Source: an uncultured Collinsella sp.
GTDB taxonomy: Bacteria; Actinomycetota; Coriobacteriia; Coriobacteriales; Coriobacteriaceae
Reading direction: 5' to 3'
Assembly (NCBI GenBank): GCA_902494945.1
Contig: CABUVF010000035.1
Location: 1-15,284, forward strand
DNA length: 15,284 nucleotides
Shown: in pieces, positions 5,296 through 12,937 of the stretch
Layout of the letters: every line of letters starts with the position of its first letter
How positions within the stretch are numbered: the first letter of the stretch is position 1
Position numbers and translations under genes: made by a program
The notes under the pieces: model-generated
Seen by the model: only the letters and a program-made list of their open reading frames with translations
Told to the model about the DNA's origin: nothing
Databases searched by the model: none

Positions 5296-7053
5296 ATGAA
5301 CGAGATCAAGTGCCCGCATTGCGGCGAAGTGTTTAAGGTCGATGCGTCCGGCTATGCAGATATCGTCAAACAGGTGCGCGATGCCGAGTTCTCGCGCGAT
5401 CTTGATGAGCGTGTGAAGGCGGTCCAGCGCGAGGGCGAGCAGGCGCTGGAGCTTGAGCGTTCGCGTTCGGCGTCTGCCCTGCAGGAGGCGGAGTCTCAGC
5501 GCGACGCTGAGCTCGTAGAGCAGAAGAACGCTGCGGCTCAACAGCTGGCGCAAGAAGTCGCCAAGCGCGATGCCGAGCTTGCCGAGCTACGCGCCAAGCT
5601 CGAGGGCGCTGCCGCAGAGCGCGAGAGCGCAAGCCAGCGCGCGGCGGTTGAGGCCCGCGCCGATGCTCAAAAGGAGAATGCCGAACTGCAGCGCGAGATC
5701 GACAACCTGCGTGCGCAGTTGGGGCGCAAAGATGATGAAGCCAGGCTTGCCGAGGCAGCGGCACGCAATGCTGCTCAAAACGACCTGTCCGCACGTGATG
5801 CCCAGATTGCCGAGCTGCAAGCCAGGCTCGCCGCGGCGGACAAGGCCCAGGAGATGGCGCTTGCTGCTGCTGCGGCCGAGTCGCAGCGTGAGCTCGAGGC
5901 CGCTCGCAGCGAGGCCGAACGTACGCTTGCTGACTATCGCGCGAAGGTTCAGGAGAAGTTTTCCGTCGCAAAGGCTCAGTCCGAGCAGGAGGCCGAGGGT
6001 CTGCGTGCTCAGCTGCGCGAACAGGAACTGACGGCCAAGATGAACCTATCGGAGGCGGTCGCCGCGGCGGAGCGTGAGCGTGACGAGGCCCGTGCCAAGC
6101 TGACGAGCGAGCTGGCGGTGCGCGATTCTCGCGAGGAGCAGGCCAAGGCAGCACACGAGCTCGAGCTTGCGCAGGCCAAGCGCGCGAGCGATGACCTGAT
6201 TCGTTATAAGGATGAAGAGATCGAGCGCCTTAAGGACATGAAGGTTCGTCTGTCTACCAAGATGGTGGGCGAATCGCTCGAACAGCACTGCGAGACCGAG
6301 TTCAATCGCCTGCGCATGACGGCGTTTCCCAACGCGTACTTCGAGAAAGATAACGATGCGTCCGAGGGCACCAAGGGCGACTTCATTTTCCGTGAGTGCG
6401 ATGCGAGCGGCAACGAGATCATCTCGATTATGTTCGAGATGAAAAACGAGAACGATGAGACCGCGACCAAGCATAAAAACGAGGACTTCTTTAAGAAACT
6501 CGATCACGATCGTCGCCAGAAAGGCTGCGAATATGCGGTGCTCTGCACGTTGCTCGAGCCCGAGAGCGAGCTCTATAACGCCGGCATCGTGGACGTGAGC
6601 TATCGCTACGAGAAGATGTACGTGATCCGACCGCAGTTTTTTATTCCCATGATTACGCTACTGCGCAACGCTGCCATGGGCTCACTTCGCTACAAGCAGG
6701 AGCTGGCGGAGTACAAACAGCAGAATATCGACGTTACGAACTTCGAAGCCAAGATGGAGAAGTTCAAGGACGGCTTCTCGCGCAACTACAACCTGGCGAG
6801 TAAGCAATTCGAATCGGCGATCAAGGAGATCGATGCCGCCATTAAGCAGCTCGAGAAGACCAAGGATGACCTGCGCCGCAGCACCGAGAACCTGCGCTTG
6901 GCCCACAACAAGGCCGATGAACTTACCATTCGCAAGCTCACGTGGGGCAACAAGACCATGAAGGCGGCATTTGACGAAGCGCGCGAGGCCGCACCAGAGA
7001 CAAGCGATGAGCCCGCCGAGGCGGATTCGTATGAGGTCGAGGATGCCGAGTAG
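5296..7053 (+). CDS. DUF2130 protein: zinc-ribbon start, long coiled coil, nuclease-like C-terminal domain
   Basis: This 585-residue cytosolic protein starts with CPHCG (6-10), a CxxC half of a zinc ribbon, followed by a very long Ala/Glu/Arg-rich coiled coil (about 30-325). A compact domain (about 325-500) contains GTKGDFIF (358-365) and FEMKNE (380-385); D362 plus E381-x-K383 resembles a PD-(D/E)xK nuclease core. A second predicted coiled coil (about 515-560) and an acidic tail (SDEPAEADSYEVEDAE) follow. The plan matches the DUF2130/COG4487 family, whose biochemical role is unknown to me. Start ATG 5296 has GAGGAG (5285-5290) 5 bases upstream, and TAAAAT at 5269-5274 could be a -10 box. It is a single-gene unit between a terminator and a convergent helicase gene. 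Confidence 0.85.
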   Translation: MNEIKCPHCGEVFKVDASGYADIVKQVRDAEFSRDLDERVKAVQREGEQALELERSRSASALQEAESQRDAELVEQKNAAAQQLAQEVAKRDAELAELRAKLEGAAAERESASQRAAVEARADAQKENAELQREIDNLRAQLGRKDDEARLAEAAARNAAQNDLSARDAQIAELQARLAAADKAQEMALAAAAAESQRELEAARSEAERTLADYRAKVQEKFSVAKAQSEQEAEGLRAQLREQELTAKMNLSEAVAAAERERDEARAKLTSELAVRDSREEQAKAAHELELAQAKRASDDLIRYKDEEIERLKDMKVRLSTKMVGESLEQHCETEFNRLRMTAFPNAYFEKDNDASEGTKGDFIFRECDASGNEIISIMFEMKNENDETATKHKNEDFFKKLDHDRRQKGCEYAVLCTLLEPESELYNAGIVDVSYRYEKMYVIRPQFFIPMITLLRNAAMGSLRYKQELAEYKQQNIDVTNFEAKMEKFKDGFSRNYNLASKQFESAIKEIDAAIKQLEKTKDDLRRSTENLRLAHNKADELTIRKLTWGNKTMKAAFDEAREAAPETSDEPAEADSYEVEDAE

Positions 7054-7073
7054 GTCATAGCGGATAGTGCAAA

Positions 7074-7109
7074 AGCGGGGCTGCTGGCGATGTTGCCAGC
7101 GGCCCCGCT
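7074..7109. terminator. Bidirectional terminator between convergent genes
   Basis: AGCGGGGC-T-GCTGGC (7074-7088) pairs with GCCAGC-G-GCCCCGCT (7095-7109): 15 pairs including one T-G, loop GATGTT. T-rich sequence follows on the plus strand, and AAAA precedes it (giving TTTT on the minus strand). It serves the DUF2130 and helicase genes, which converge here. Confidence 0.85.
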
Positions 7110-7132
7110 TCGTTTCGTCCCATTGCGCCCGG

Positions 7133-9814
7133 CTAGTCTTCGAGCAGGTCCTCGATAAAGCCGACGCGGTAGTTTTTGAAGATGACCTCGCCACCGTCTT
7201 GCGTGGCGTCCAGATCGACATCGCCCATGATGCCAAAGTCGTGGTCGCCGTCCTCGTCGGCAAAAATCTGGTGCACGTGCCACACGTGGAGCGCCTTCTC
7301 GTCGGACTCGTCGATCGAGAACATAGCAGAGGAGCGCGCGTCGCCGTCGGTGAGAATCTCCTCGTGCTGCTCGTGGTAAGCGTCGAGTGCTTTTTGCCAG
7401 CGGATCTCGCTCATGCCCCAGTCGTCGTCGAGCTCACCTAGGTCGCGCGCGTGCCCGCGGGCGGCAAGGGTCACGCGGCGGAAGAGTGCGTTGCGCACCA
7501 GCAGCGTGCAGCCACGGCGGTCCGCCACGACCTCGTCGATGCCCTGCGGCGGCGCGGCGTCGAGTGCGGCCGGGTTGCCGGCGTTCTCCCACTCGTCCAC
7601 TAGGCTCGAGTCCACCGAGCGCACCACAAAGCCCAGCCACGAGATAATGTCGCGCAGACGCTCGTCGCGCTTCTCGATGGGCACGGTGCGATCGAGCGAA
7701 CGGTAAGCCTCTGCCAGGTAGCGCAGCAAAATGCCTTCGGAGCGGGCAATGCCCAGCTTTTGAATGTAGCCCTTAAAATCGCTTGCGCTTTCCAGCATAT
7801 CGCGCAGGACGCTCTTGGGAGAGAGCTGGTAGTCGTTTGCCCAGGGTACTTCCTGGCAGTACTTGTCAAAGGCGGCGTCGAGCAAATCCTCGAGCGGCTT
7901 TTCGTACGTGACGTCTTGAATGCGCTCCAAGCGCTCCTCATACTCAATGCCGTCGGCCTTCATCTCGGCCATAGCGCGATCGCGTGCGGCGCGCTCCTGT
8001 GCGCGCAGCACCTGCTTGGGATCCTCGAGCGTTGCCTCGACCATTGAGATTAGATCCATGGTATAGGTCTCGCTCTCGGGATCGAGCAACTCCAGCGCGG
8101 CAAGCAAAAACGGCGAGAGCGGCTGGTCGAGTGCGAAGTCCTCGGGCAGATCGACCGTCAGCGCATAGTCGATGTCCGGTGCGGCGTCGGCCGGGGCATC
8201 CGGCGCGGGCGGCACTTCGGTGCGCACGACGACGCCGGAATCGATAAGCGTGGCGAAGATTTCGTCGGCGCGAACCTCAAGCTTGGCCTTTTCCTCGGGG
8301 GTCTGCAGGCTTGTCTCGATAAGGTCGTGCACGCGGGCGCGGGCGTTACCGCCCTGCTCGACCACGCTAATTACCATAGAGTGCGTGATGCGCAGGCGCG
8401 GCTTGAGCGTCTCGGGCTGCGTCTCGATCAGGCGTTCAAAGGTTTGCTTGTTCCAGGAGACAAAGCCCTCGGGGGCCTTTTTCTTTTTAATCTTACGGAG
8501 CTTTTTGGGGTCGTCGCCCGCCTTGGCCATAAGCTTGGCATTCTCGATCTCGTGCTCGGGTGCTTCGGCAATCACCATGCCCTCGGTATCGAAGCCCGAG
8601 CGGCCGGCGCGGCCGGCAATCTGGTGGAACTCGCGGGCGCGTAGGCGACGCATCTTGTAGCCATCGAACTTGGTGAGCGCGGTGAGCACCACGGTGTGGA
8701 TGGGTACGTTGATGCCGACGCCGAGCGTATCGGTGCCGCAGATGACGGGCAACAGACCCTGCTGCGCCAAGCGCTCGACCAGCAGGCGATAGCGCGGCAA
8801 CATGCCAGCATGGTGCACGCCGACGCCGCATCCAAGCAGGCGTTTGAGAATCTTACCAAAGGCCGTGGAAAAGCTCGTTCCCTTTGCCGCTTCTTTGATG
8901 GCCTCGCGCTGCTCCTTGCTGGCGATGCCAAAATTGGCGAGCGACTGTGCCGTCGCAAGGGCAGCATCCTGGCTAAAGTGCACGATATAGAGCGGGGCCT
9001 CGCCTCGGCGCATGGCGAGCTCGACCGTGCCCTCGAGGGAGGTTGTCACATAGTCGTAGCTCAGCGGAACAGGACGCGGGGCGTCGACGACCAAGTCGCA
9101 AGCAGCGCCGGTGTGCTCCTCGAGTGAGGCGGCGATGGCAGTGACATCGCCGAGCGTGGCGCTCATGAGCATGAATTGCGTGTGAGGCAGGGTGAGCAGC
9201 GGCACCTGCCAGGCCCAACCGCGATCGGGGTCGGCAAAGTAGTGGAACTCGTCCATGGCGACGCAGCCAACATCGGCATCTTCGCCCTCGCGTAGTGCGT
9301 CGTTGGCGAGGATTTCTGCCGTACAGCAGATGACGGGCGCCTTGGTGTTGATATGCGTGTCGCCGGTGATCATACCGACGTTATCGCGGCCGAGCACCTG
9401 CACAAGGTCGAAAAACTTCTCGCTGACCAGAGCCTTGATGGGGGCCGTGTAATAGCAGCGTTTGCCCTGTGCCATGCCCATAAAGAGCATGCCCAGCGCG
9501 ACAAGCGACTTGCCCGATCCGGTCGGCGTGCCCAGAATGACGTGATCGCCGGCGGCTAGATCCATGAGGGCCTCTTCCTGGTGGTCCCACAGCTCAATAC
9601 CGCGATCGCTCGTCCATTCAAAGAAGCGCTCGAAGGCCTGGTCGGGCGTGAGCCACGGTTCGGGCTCGCTGCCGTCCTCGGGCTCCCACCAGGTGGGGGA
9701 GAGCGCACCGAGTGAGCCGAATTCGGCTTCGGTTCCCGTGCCGCCCGAGAATGAACTGGCGGCTCCGGCGCCGGAGACGGTGCTGGCGGCGATATCTGTC
9801 GTGGTCTGTGCCAT
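7133..9814 (-). CDS. DExH-box (Ski2/Mtr4-like) RNA helicase with DUF3516 C-terminal region
   Basis: The 893-residue protein has a superfamily 2 helicase core: motif I GTPTGSGKS (95-103), motif II DEFH (188-191), motif III SAT (218-220), a second RecA domain with GTDTLGVGIN (360-369), and motif VI HQIAGRAGR (397-405). The core resembles Ski2/Mtr4-type DExH helicases, which unwind RNA with ATP. A Lys-rich KKLRKIKKKKAP segment near 440 leads into a large helical C-terminal half matching the actinobacterial DUF3516 helicases. The first 50 residues are Ser/Gly/Thr-rich and probably disordered. Start: ATG at 9814 has GAGAGAAAG upstream on the minus strand. Likely cytosolic and involved in RNA metabolism; targets unknown. 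It lies 309 bases after trmB on the same strand. Confidence 0.9.
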   Translation of the reverse strand: MAQTTTDIAASTVSGAGAASSFSGGTGTEAEFGSLGALSPTWWEPEDGSEPEPWLTPDQAFERFFEWTSDRGIELWDHQEEALMDLAAGDHVILGTPTGSGKSLVALGMLFMGMAQGKRCYYTAPIKALVSEKFFDLVQVLGRDNVGMITGDTHINTKAPVICCTAEILANDALREGEDADVGCVAMDEFHYFADPDRGWAWQVPLLTLPHTQFMLMSATLGDVTAIAASLEEHTGAACDLVVDAPRPVPLSYDYVTTSLEGTVELAMRRGEAPLYIVHFSQDAALATAQSLANFGIASKEQREAIKEAAKGTSFSTAFGKILKRLLGCGVGVHHAGMLPRYRLLVERLAQQGLLPVICGTDTLGVGINVPIHTVVLTALTKFDGYKMRRLRAREFHQIAGRAGRSGFDTEGMVIAEAPEHEIENAKLMAKAGDDPKKLRKIKKKKAPEGFVSWNKQTFERLIETQPETLKPRLRITHSMVISVVEQGGNARARVHDLIETSLQTPEEKAKLEVRADEIFATLIDSGVVVRTEVPPAPDAPADAAPDIDYALTVDLPEDFALDQPLSPFLLAALELLDPESETYTMDLISMVEATLEDPKQVLRAQERAARDRAMAEMKADGIEYEERLERIQDVTYEKPLEDLLDAAFDKYCQEVPWANDYQLSPKSVLRDMLESASDFKGYIQKLGIARSEGILLRYLAEAYRSLDRTVPIEKRDERLRDIISWLGFVVRSVDSSLVDEWENAGNPAALDAAPPQGIDEVVADRRGCTLLVRNALFRRVTLAARGHARDLGELDDDWGMSEIRWQKALDAYHEQHEEILTDGDARSSAMFSIDESDEKALHVWHVHQIFADEDGDHDFGIMGDVDLDATQDGGEVIFKNYRVGFIEDLLED

Positions 9815-10123
9815 GTGTTTGCTTTCTCTCGCGATTGTCCGCCAACTATTATGGCGTAGCGGCGGCGCGGGGTGCCAGCGCGAAAGAAAATGCAGGAAAT
9901 GGGCGTTCTGCCCAGCCGTTTAGTGTAGTCGCTAGCCAAGTGAGTAGACTTTTTGCGATATTGCGAGCACATGACTTTTGCGCAAGGGTTCTACCTGCGG
10001 TTTTATGTTTCGCTATGCGGGCTGTGCCTGGCTATTGCAAAAAAGTCTACTCACTTAGGTTTGAGGGCCGTTCGCTGGCGCCAATTTGCGCTTGTTTGCC
10101 GACGCCGCGACCATCAGAAGCCC
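9815..10123 (-). other. Gene-free gap between trmB and the helicase gene
   Basis: The 309 bases hold the inverted-repeat element at 9938-10056 and, nearer the helicase, a purine-rich Shine-Dalgarno. CATAAT on the minus strand (9853-9848) is a weak -10 candidate. I see no RNA gene or convincing terminator for trmB. A plus-strand frame crossing the element is judged non-coding. Confidence 0.5.
9938..10056. repeat. 119-bp element bounded by near-perfect inverted repeats (MITE-like)
   Basis: The left end AAGTGAGTAGACTTTTTGC (9938-9956) is the reverse complement of the right end (10037-10056), which differs only by one extra A. The interior (80 bases) is AT-richer than its surroundings and contains a partial extra copy, GACTTTTGC. 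No target-site duplication is obvious. The terminal symmetry and lack of a protein suggest a non-autonomous mobile element or dispersed repeat; a protein-binding site or long-loop RNA hairpin is also possible. Confidence 0.6.
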
Positions 10124-10963
10124 CTAGGACTCTTGCGGCAGGCGCTTCTTGCCTTTGCGGGCGCGGTTTCTAAAGTTCTCGACGGCCTCTTCCATGCCCA
10201 GAGGTACATAGGTGAGCTCATCGAGGTTTTCGGGCAGGTAGCAGGCAAGGCTTTGCTCCTGCGCGCGGCCCGCCGCGAGCTGTTCATTGCTGGGCTGCGC
10301 GCCGGGTGTGGCGCAAATGCCATAGACGACGGCACCCATCTCGCGCGTGCGGCATTCGTACTCGGTCTCGGGATGCTCGGGATGGTCGCGGCGGACGTCG
10401 TCGCTTACCCAAAGCGTGTCGTAGCCGGCCGCGGCAAACTGCCCCAGGGCGTAGTCGCGCAATGGCTTACTGTCGGTTCGCAGTGTGACGGTGGCGCCGG
10501 CTGAAAAGAGCGGGCGGTAGAGCATCAGATGGTCGACATGGACGAGTCGTTTTTTGGCGTACTTGGCCTTGGGCTGCGGCGTGGGAAAGTTAATGGTAAT
10601 GGCATCGAGCTCGCCTGCGGCAAACAGCTGCGGCAGCGATGCGGCGCCTCGGGGCAGGACGAGTGCGTTGGACAGCTCCTGCTCGCAGATTTTCTGTGCG
10701 GCATAGGCGATGCAGATGGGCTCCTGGTCCATACCGATAAAGAGGGTGTTTGGCTCGTGGGCCGCGCGCTCTACAAGGTACGTTCCCTTGCCACAGCCAA
10801 GATCCAGGTGAAGGTGTTCGAAGGGCTTGCTGCCAACTGGCGCGCAAGCCTCGCGCCAATCTCCGGCATAGGCCTCGGGGTTCGTCTCAATCGCATCGGC
10901 GTAGCGCTCCAGGCGCTCCTCGAGCACAAAGTTCTTAGGCGTGCGAACGTGGACGGCTCCCAT
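10124..10963 (-). CDS. trmB: TrmB-like tRNA (guanine-N7) methyltransferase
   Basis: This 279-residue class I SAM-dependent methyltransferase has motif I LDLGCGKGTYL (53-63), the acidic FIGMDQE (75-81), and NFPTPQPKAKYAKKRL (125-140), the position of the TrmB signature. TrmB makes m7G46 in tRNA variable loops. Canonical TrmB has DPWPK where this protein has TPQPK, so the usual Asp and Trp are replaced while the Pro/Lys frame and the downstream basic KKRL are kept. A C-terminal extension of about 60 residues, ending RNRARKGKKRLPQES, is longer and more basic than usual. ATG 10963 has AAGGAG 4 bases upstream. It may be TrmB or a divergent relative with another target. It lies between the Trm9-like methyltransferase and helicase genes on the same strand. 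Confidence 0.75.
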   Translation of the reverse strand: MGAVHVRTPKNFVLEERLERYADAIETNPEAYAGDWREACAPVGSKPFEHLHLDLGCGKGTYLVERAAHEPNTLFIGMDQEPICIAYAAQKICEQELSNALVLPRGAASLPQLFAAGELDAITINFPTPQPKAKYAKKRLVHVDHLMLYRPLFSAGATVTLRTDSKPLRDYALGQFAAAGYDTLWVSDDVRRDHPEHPETEYECRTREMGAVVYGICATPGAQPSNEQLAAGRAQEQSLACYLPENLDELTYVPLGMEEAVENFRNRARKGKKRLPQES

Positions 10964-10980
10964 GAGGCTCCTTGGTCATA

Positions 10981-11012
10981 AGTATGGAACGCATAGCTAC
11001 GCGTTCCGTCAA
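10981..11012 (-). promoter_or_regulatory. Candidate trmB promoter with a dyad in a 20-base spacer
   Basis: On the minus strand, TTGACG (11012-11007) and CATACT (10986-10981) are 20 bases apart. The spacer contains the perfect dyad GGAACGC...GCGTTCC (arms 11001-11007 and 10986-10992). Long spacers with central dyads are typical of MerR-controlled promoters. The promoter is predicted by eye only. Confidence 0.4.
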
Positions 11013-11019
11013 TGGGTTG

Positions 11020-11042
11020 AAAAGGGCGGGCATAGCTTGCCC
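11020..11042 (-). terminator. Weak terminator of the Trm9-like methyltransferase gene
   Basis: On the minus strand GGGCA (11042-11038) pairs with TGCCC (11032-11028), followed by GCCC and TTTT (11023-11020). The stem is short and the T run is offset, so confidence is low. Confidence 0.35.
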
Positions 11043-11080
11043 AAAAGATGCGATGCGGCTCGGCGGCGAGTTGTCGATGC

Positions 11081-11953
11081 CTACAGGCGCTTGAGAATCA
11101 CATAGCGGTTGAGATCGCCGCTGCGACCGTCGGCATGGAAGCGCTCAAGCTCGCGCACGGGGACCTCGCCGCTCTTGTAGAACGTACGGACGCCACGCAC
11201 CAGATCGGTGATCTGCTGATCGTCAAAGTGATGGCAATAGCGGTAGGCGTGGCGGTCGTTTTGCCAGCCAATGAGGTGGTCGCCGGCTTCAAACTGTGCG
11301 GAATCGTAACCCTCAAACGGTGGGGTGAGCTCGGCGCGGGCTTCGGCTCGAACGGCCTTGCGCGCCATGCGCTCGTCGTTCATAAACTCCCAAAAGCTGA
11401 TGGCGATGATGCCGCCCGGGCGTGTCTGACGCACCAGGGCGTCGAGCACGCGTACGCGGTACTCGCATGACGGCACGTGGTGCATAAAGCCAAAACAGAC
11501 CGATATTTCGGCGAGCGGGGCGTCGAAAAGCACATCGGGTGTCTCGGCGGGGTTGAGCTTCATGAGGGCATCGAGCACATCGAGTTCCTGGAAGTGCAGG
11601 TTGGGAATGCGCAGCGCGTGGCCATGTGCATCGATGGCCAGGTCTTGGCACGAGTCGACGCCGTAGAACTCAAACGGGCAGCTGGCATCTGCCGAGGGGT
11701 TTGCGCCGTCGACGCCCTTGGCGGCAAGTGCGCCGCCGGCGGCAAAGTTCTCGAATCGCATATTGCCGCAGGCAAGATCGAAGACGCGGACGGGATGCTC
11801 AATCGTGGCGACATCGAGCTGTTCGAGCGCGATGTCCATGGTGCGCACCCAGCCGGGCCACGGGGCCTGGCGCGTATCGGAGAAGGAGGCGGAGTGCTCG
11901 CGATAGAACGTGTTGTTGAGCTGGATGAGCGATGAGGCGAAATCGCGGTTCAC
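11081..11953 (-). CDS. Trm9/ALKBH8-like class I SAM methyltransferase
   Basis: With the GTG start at 11953 the protein has 290 residues. Motif I is VFDLACGN (57-64), and the catalytic fold continues with ISVCFGFMHH (150-159) and RPGGIIAISFWEF (178-190). Several blocks match my memory of yeast Trm9 in order: FSDTRQAPWP (24-33; Trm9 FSQTRYKPWP), the HH at 158-159, YRYCHHF (237-243; Trm9 YRYYHLY) and the C-terminus GDLNRYVILKRL. Trm9 and the ALKBH8 methyltransferase domain methylate cm5U34 of tRNA to mcm5U34. GTG 11953 is preferred over ATG 12001 because GGAGGGAG lies upstream of it and a promoter candidate overlaps the ATG. An insert near residues 70-95 separates motif I from the acidic YGVDS. 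Trm9-like activity is inferred. Confidence 0.8.
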   Translation of the reverse strand: MNRDFASSLIQLNNTFYREHSASFSDTRQAPWPGWVRTMDIALEQLDVATIEHPVRVFDLACGNMRFENFAAGGALAAKGVDGANPSADASCPFEFYGVDSCQDLAIDAHGHALRIPNLHFQELDVLDALMKLNPAETPDVLFDAPLAEISVCFGFMHHVPSCEYRVRVLDALVRQTRPGGIIAISFWEFMNDERMARKAVRAEARAELTPPFEGYDSAQFEAGDHLIGWQNDRHAYRYCHHFDDQQITDLVRGVRTFYKSGEVPVRELERFHADGRSGDLNRYVILKRL

Positions 11954-11999
11954 GGCGCGGAACTCCCTCCGTTGGCGGTGCGGAATAAACAGTACGACC

Positions 12000-12029
12000 A
12001 TACTACCGTTAACGCCGCAACGGGGACAA
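12000..12029 (-). promoter_or_regulatory. Candidate promoter of the Trm9-like methyltransferase gene
   Basis: On the minus strand TTGTCC (12029-12024) and TAGTAT (12005-12000) are 18 bases apart, each matching 4 of 6 consensus positions. The -10 box overlaps the upstream ATG (12001), favouring translation from GTG 11953. Confidence 0.4.
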
Positions 12030-12220
12030 CCAAGCTACGGGTCATTGCTTTGTTTGGACACATTTCCGCAGCTCATATGCACTCGCAACCGCCGGTTGTC
12101 AAAAATCTCACTAGAATAGGTGGCGTGCTTTTGGCGGTGGCGGATAGATTTTTAACTGTGCAAGGCGCCTTAAGAACAAAAACGGTCCGGCGGCACGGCT
12201 GGCATCACATAGGAGGAACC

Positions 12221-12937
12221 ATGAATGTAGAAACTGCGCAGCGGCTCGCCGACCTTCGCCGCAGCAAAGGCTTTAGTCAAGAAGGGCTGGCACGAAAGCT
12301 GGGACTGTCGCGCCAAGCGGTCAGCAAATGGGAGCGCGCGGAGAGCTCGCCCGATACCGAGAACCTGATCTCGCTCGCCAAGCTCTATGGCGTGAGCCTG
12401 GACGAGCTGCTCAATCCGAGCGATGAGATCGAGGACGATATCGAGTTTGAGAACGAGGACCGCGCCCGCCAGCGCGAGGCCGAGGCGGCAGAGCGCGCAC
12501 GCACCCATGAGGCGGCGGCACGTGCCACCGAGGCGGCAACACAGGCGAGTGATGCTGCGGCCAAGGCGGCACAAGCGGCAAGCTGGAGTGCGCAGGCCGC
12601 CAATGCTGCTACGGCGCAGGCGACGAGTGGCGGCGCAGTTGGCTCGACTCCGGTGAAGGGCCCGTTCCAGTCGTTCCCGTATTGGGCCGTGTGTTGGCTG
12701 CTGTTCTTTTTGCTGATGTTCCCGTTTGGTGCCGGCCCCTTGGCCGCGCTGATCTTCTTTACGATTCCCATTTATCACTGGGTGGCGCGTGCGCTCGATG
12801 GCGATTGGGCGCGTGGGAATATCCAGGTTGGTCCGGCGCCGGTGACAACTAGGGCTCAGAATGTTTCCGCTTCGGTTGATGCTGACGTGGCTACCGCGAC
12901 CACCGCTGAGCCGATTGCCAAAGAGGGTGATGAATGA
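12221..12937 (+). CDS. XRE-family regulator with C-terminal membrane segments
   Basis: This 238-residue protein begins with a clear HTH_3 DNA-binding domain (residues 5-60: QRLADLRRSKGFSQEGLA, LSRQAVSKWERAESSPD). An acidic/Arg-rich then Ala-rich helical linker (about 68-138) follows, then two hydrophobic segments (about 153-168 and 171-190) and a soluble Thr/Ala tail. It is probably a membrane-tethered transcription regulator. ATG 12221 is chosen for its Shine-Dalgarno AGGAGG (12211-12216) and agreement with HTH N-termini; the frame is open to 11972 but that part lacks HTH-like sequence. The 219-base gap before it, shared with the divergent methyltransferase, contains a 10-bp palindrome AAGGCGCCTT (12162-12171) that might be an operator. 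It overlaps the next gene by 4 bases (ATGA), so the two are co-translated. Confidence 0.9.
   Translation: MNVETAQRLADLRRSKGFSQEGLARKLGLSRQAVSKWERAESSPDTENLISLAKLYGVSLDELLNPSDEIEDDIEFENEDRARQREAEAAERARTHEAAARATEAATQASDAAAKAAQAASWSAQAANAATAQATSGGAVGSTPVKGPFQSFPYWAVCWLLFFLLMFPFGAGPLAALIFFTIPIYHWVARALDGDWARGNIQVGPAPVTTRAQNVSASVDADVATATTAEPIAKEGDE

Noticed and set aside
5366..6154. Long minus-strand open frame of 262 residues
   Set aside because: It lies wholly within the coiled-coil part of the DUF2130 gene; repetitive GC-rich heptad codons keep the antisense frame open. Its Pro/Arg/Ala-rich translation matches no family and has no ribosome site.
8172..8660. Plus-strand 162-residue frame inside the helicase gene
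   Set aside because: It is antisense to the helicase coding region with conserved motifs on the other strand; a Ser/Ala/Arg-rich shadow frame.
9953..10504. Plus-strand 183-residue frame crossing the inverted-repeat element into trmB
   Set aside because: Most of it is antisense to trmB, which has clear methyltransferase motifs; no ribosome site is visible.
12162..12171. 10-bp palindrome AAGGCGCCTT as a definite operator
   Set aside because: A single short palindrome in GC-rich DNA is weak evidence; kept only as a remark under the XRE gene.
11972..12220. Upstream extension of the XRE regulator frame
   Set aside because: The extension has no HTH-like or other domain, while AGGAGG stands 4 bases before ATG 12221.
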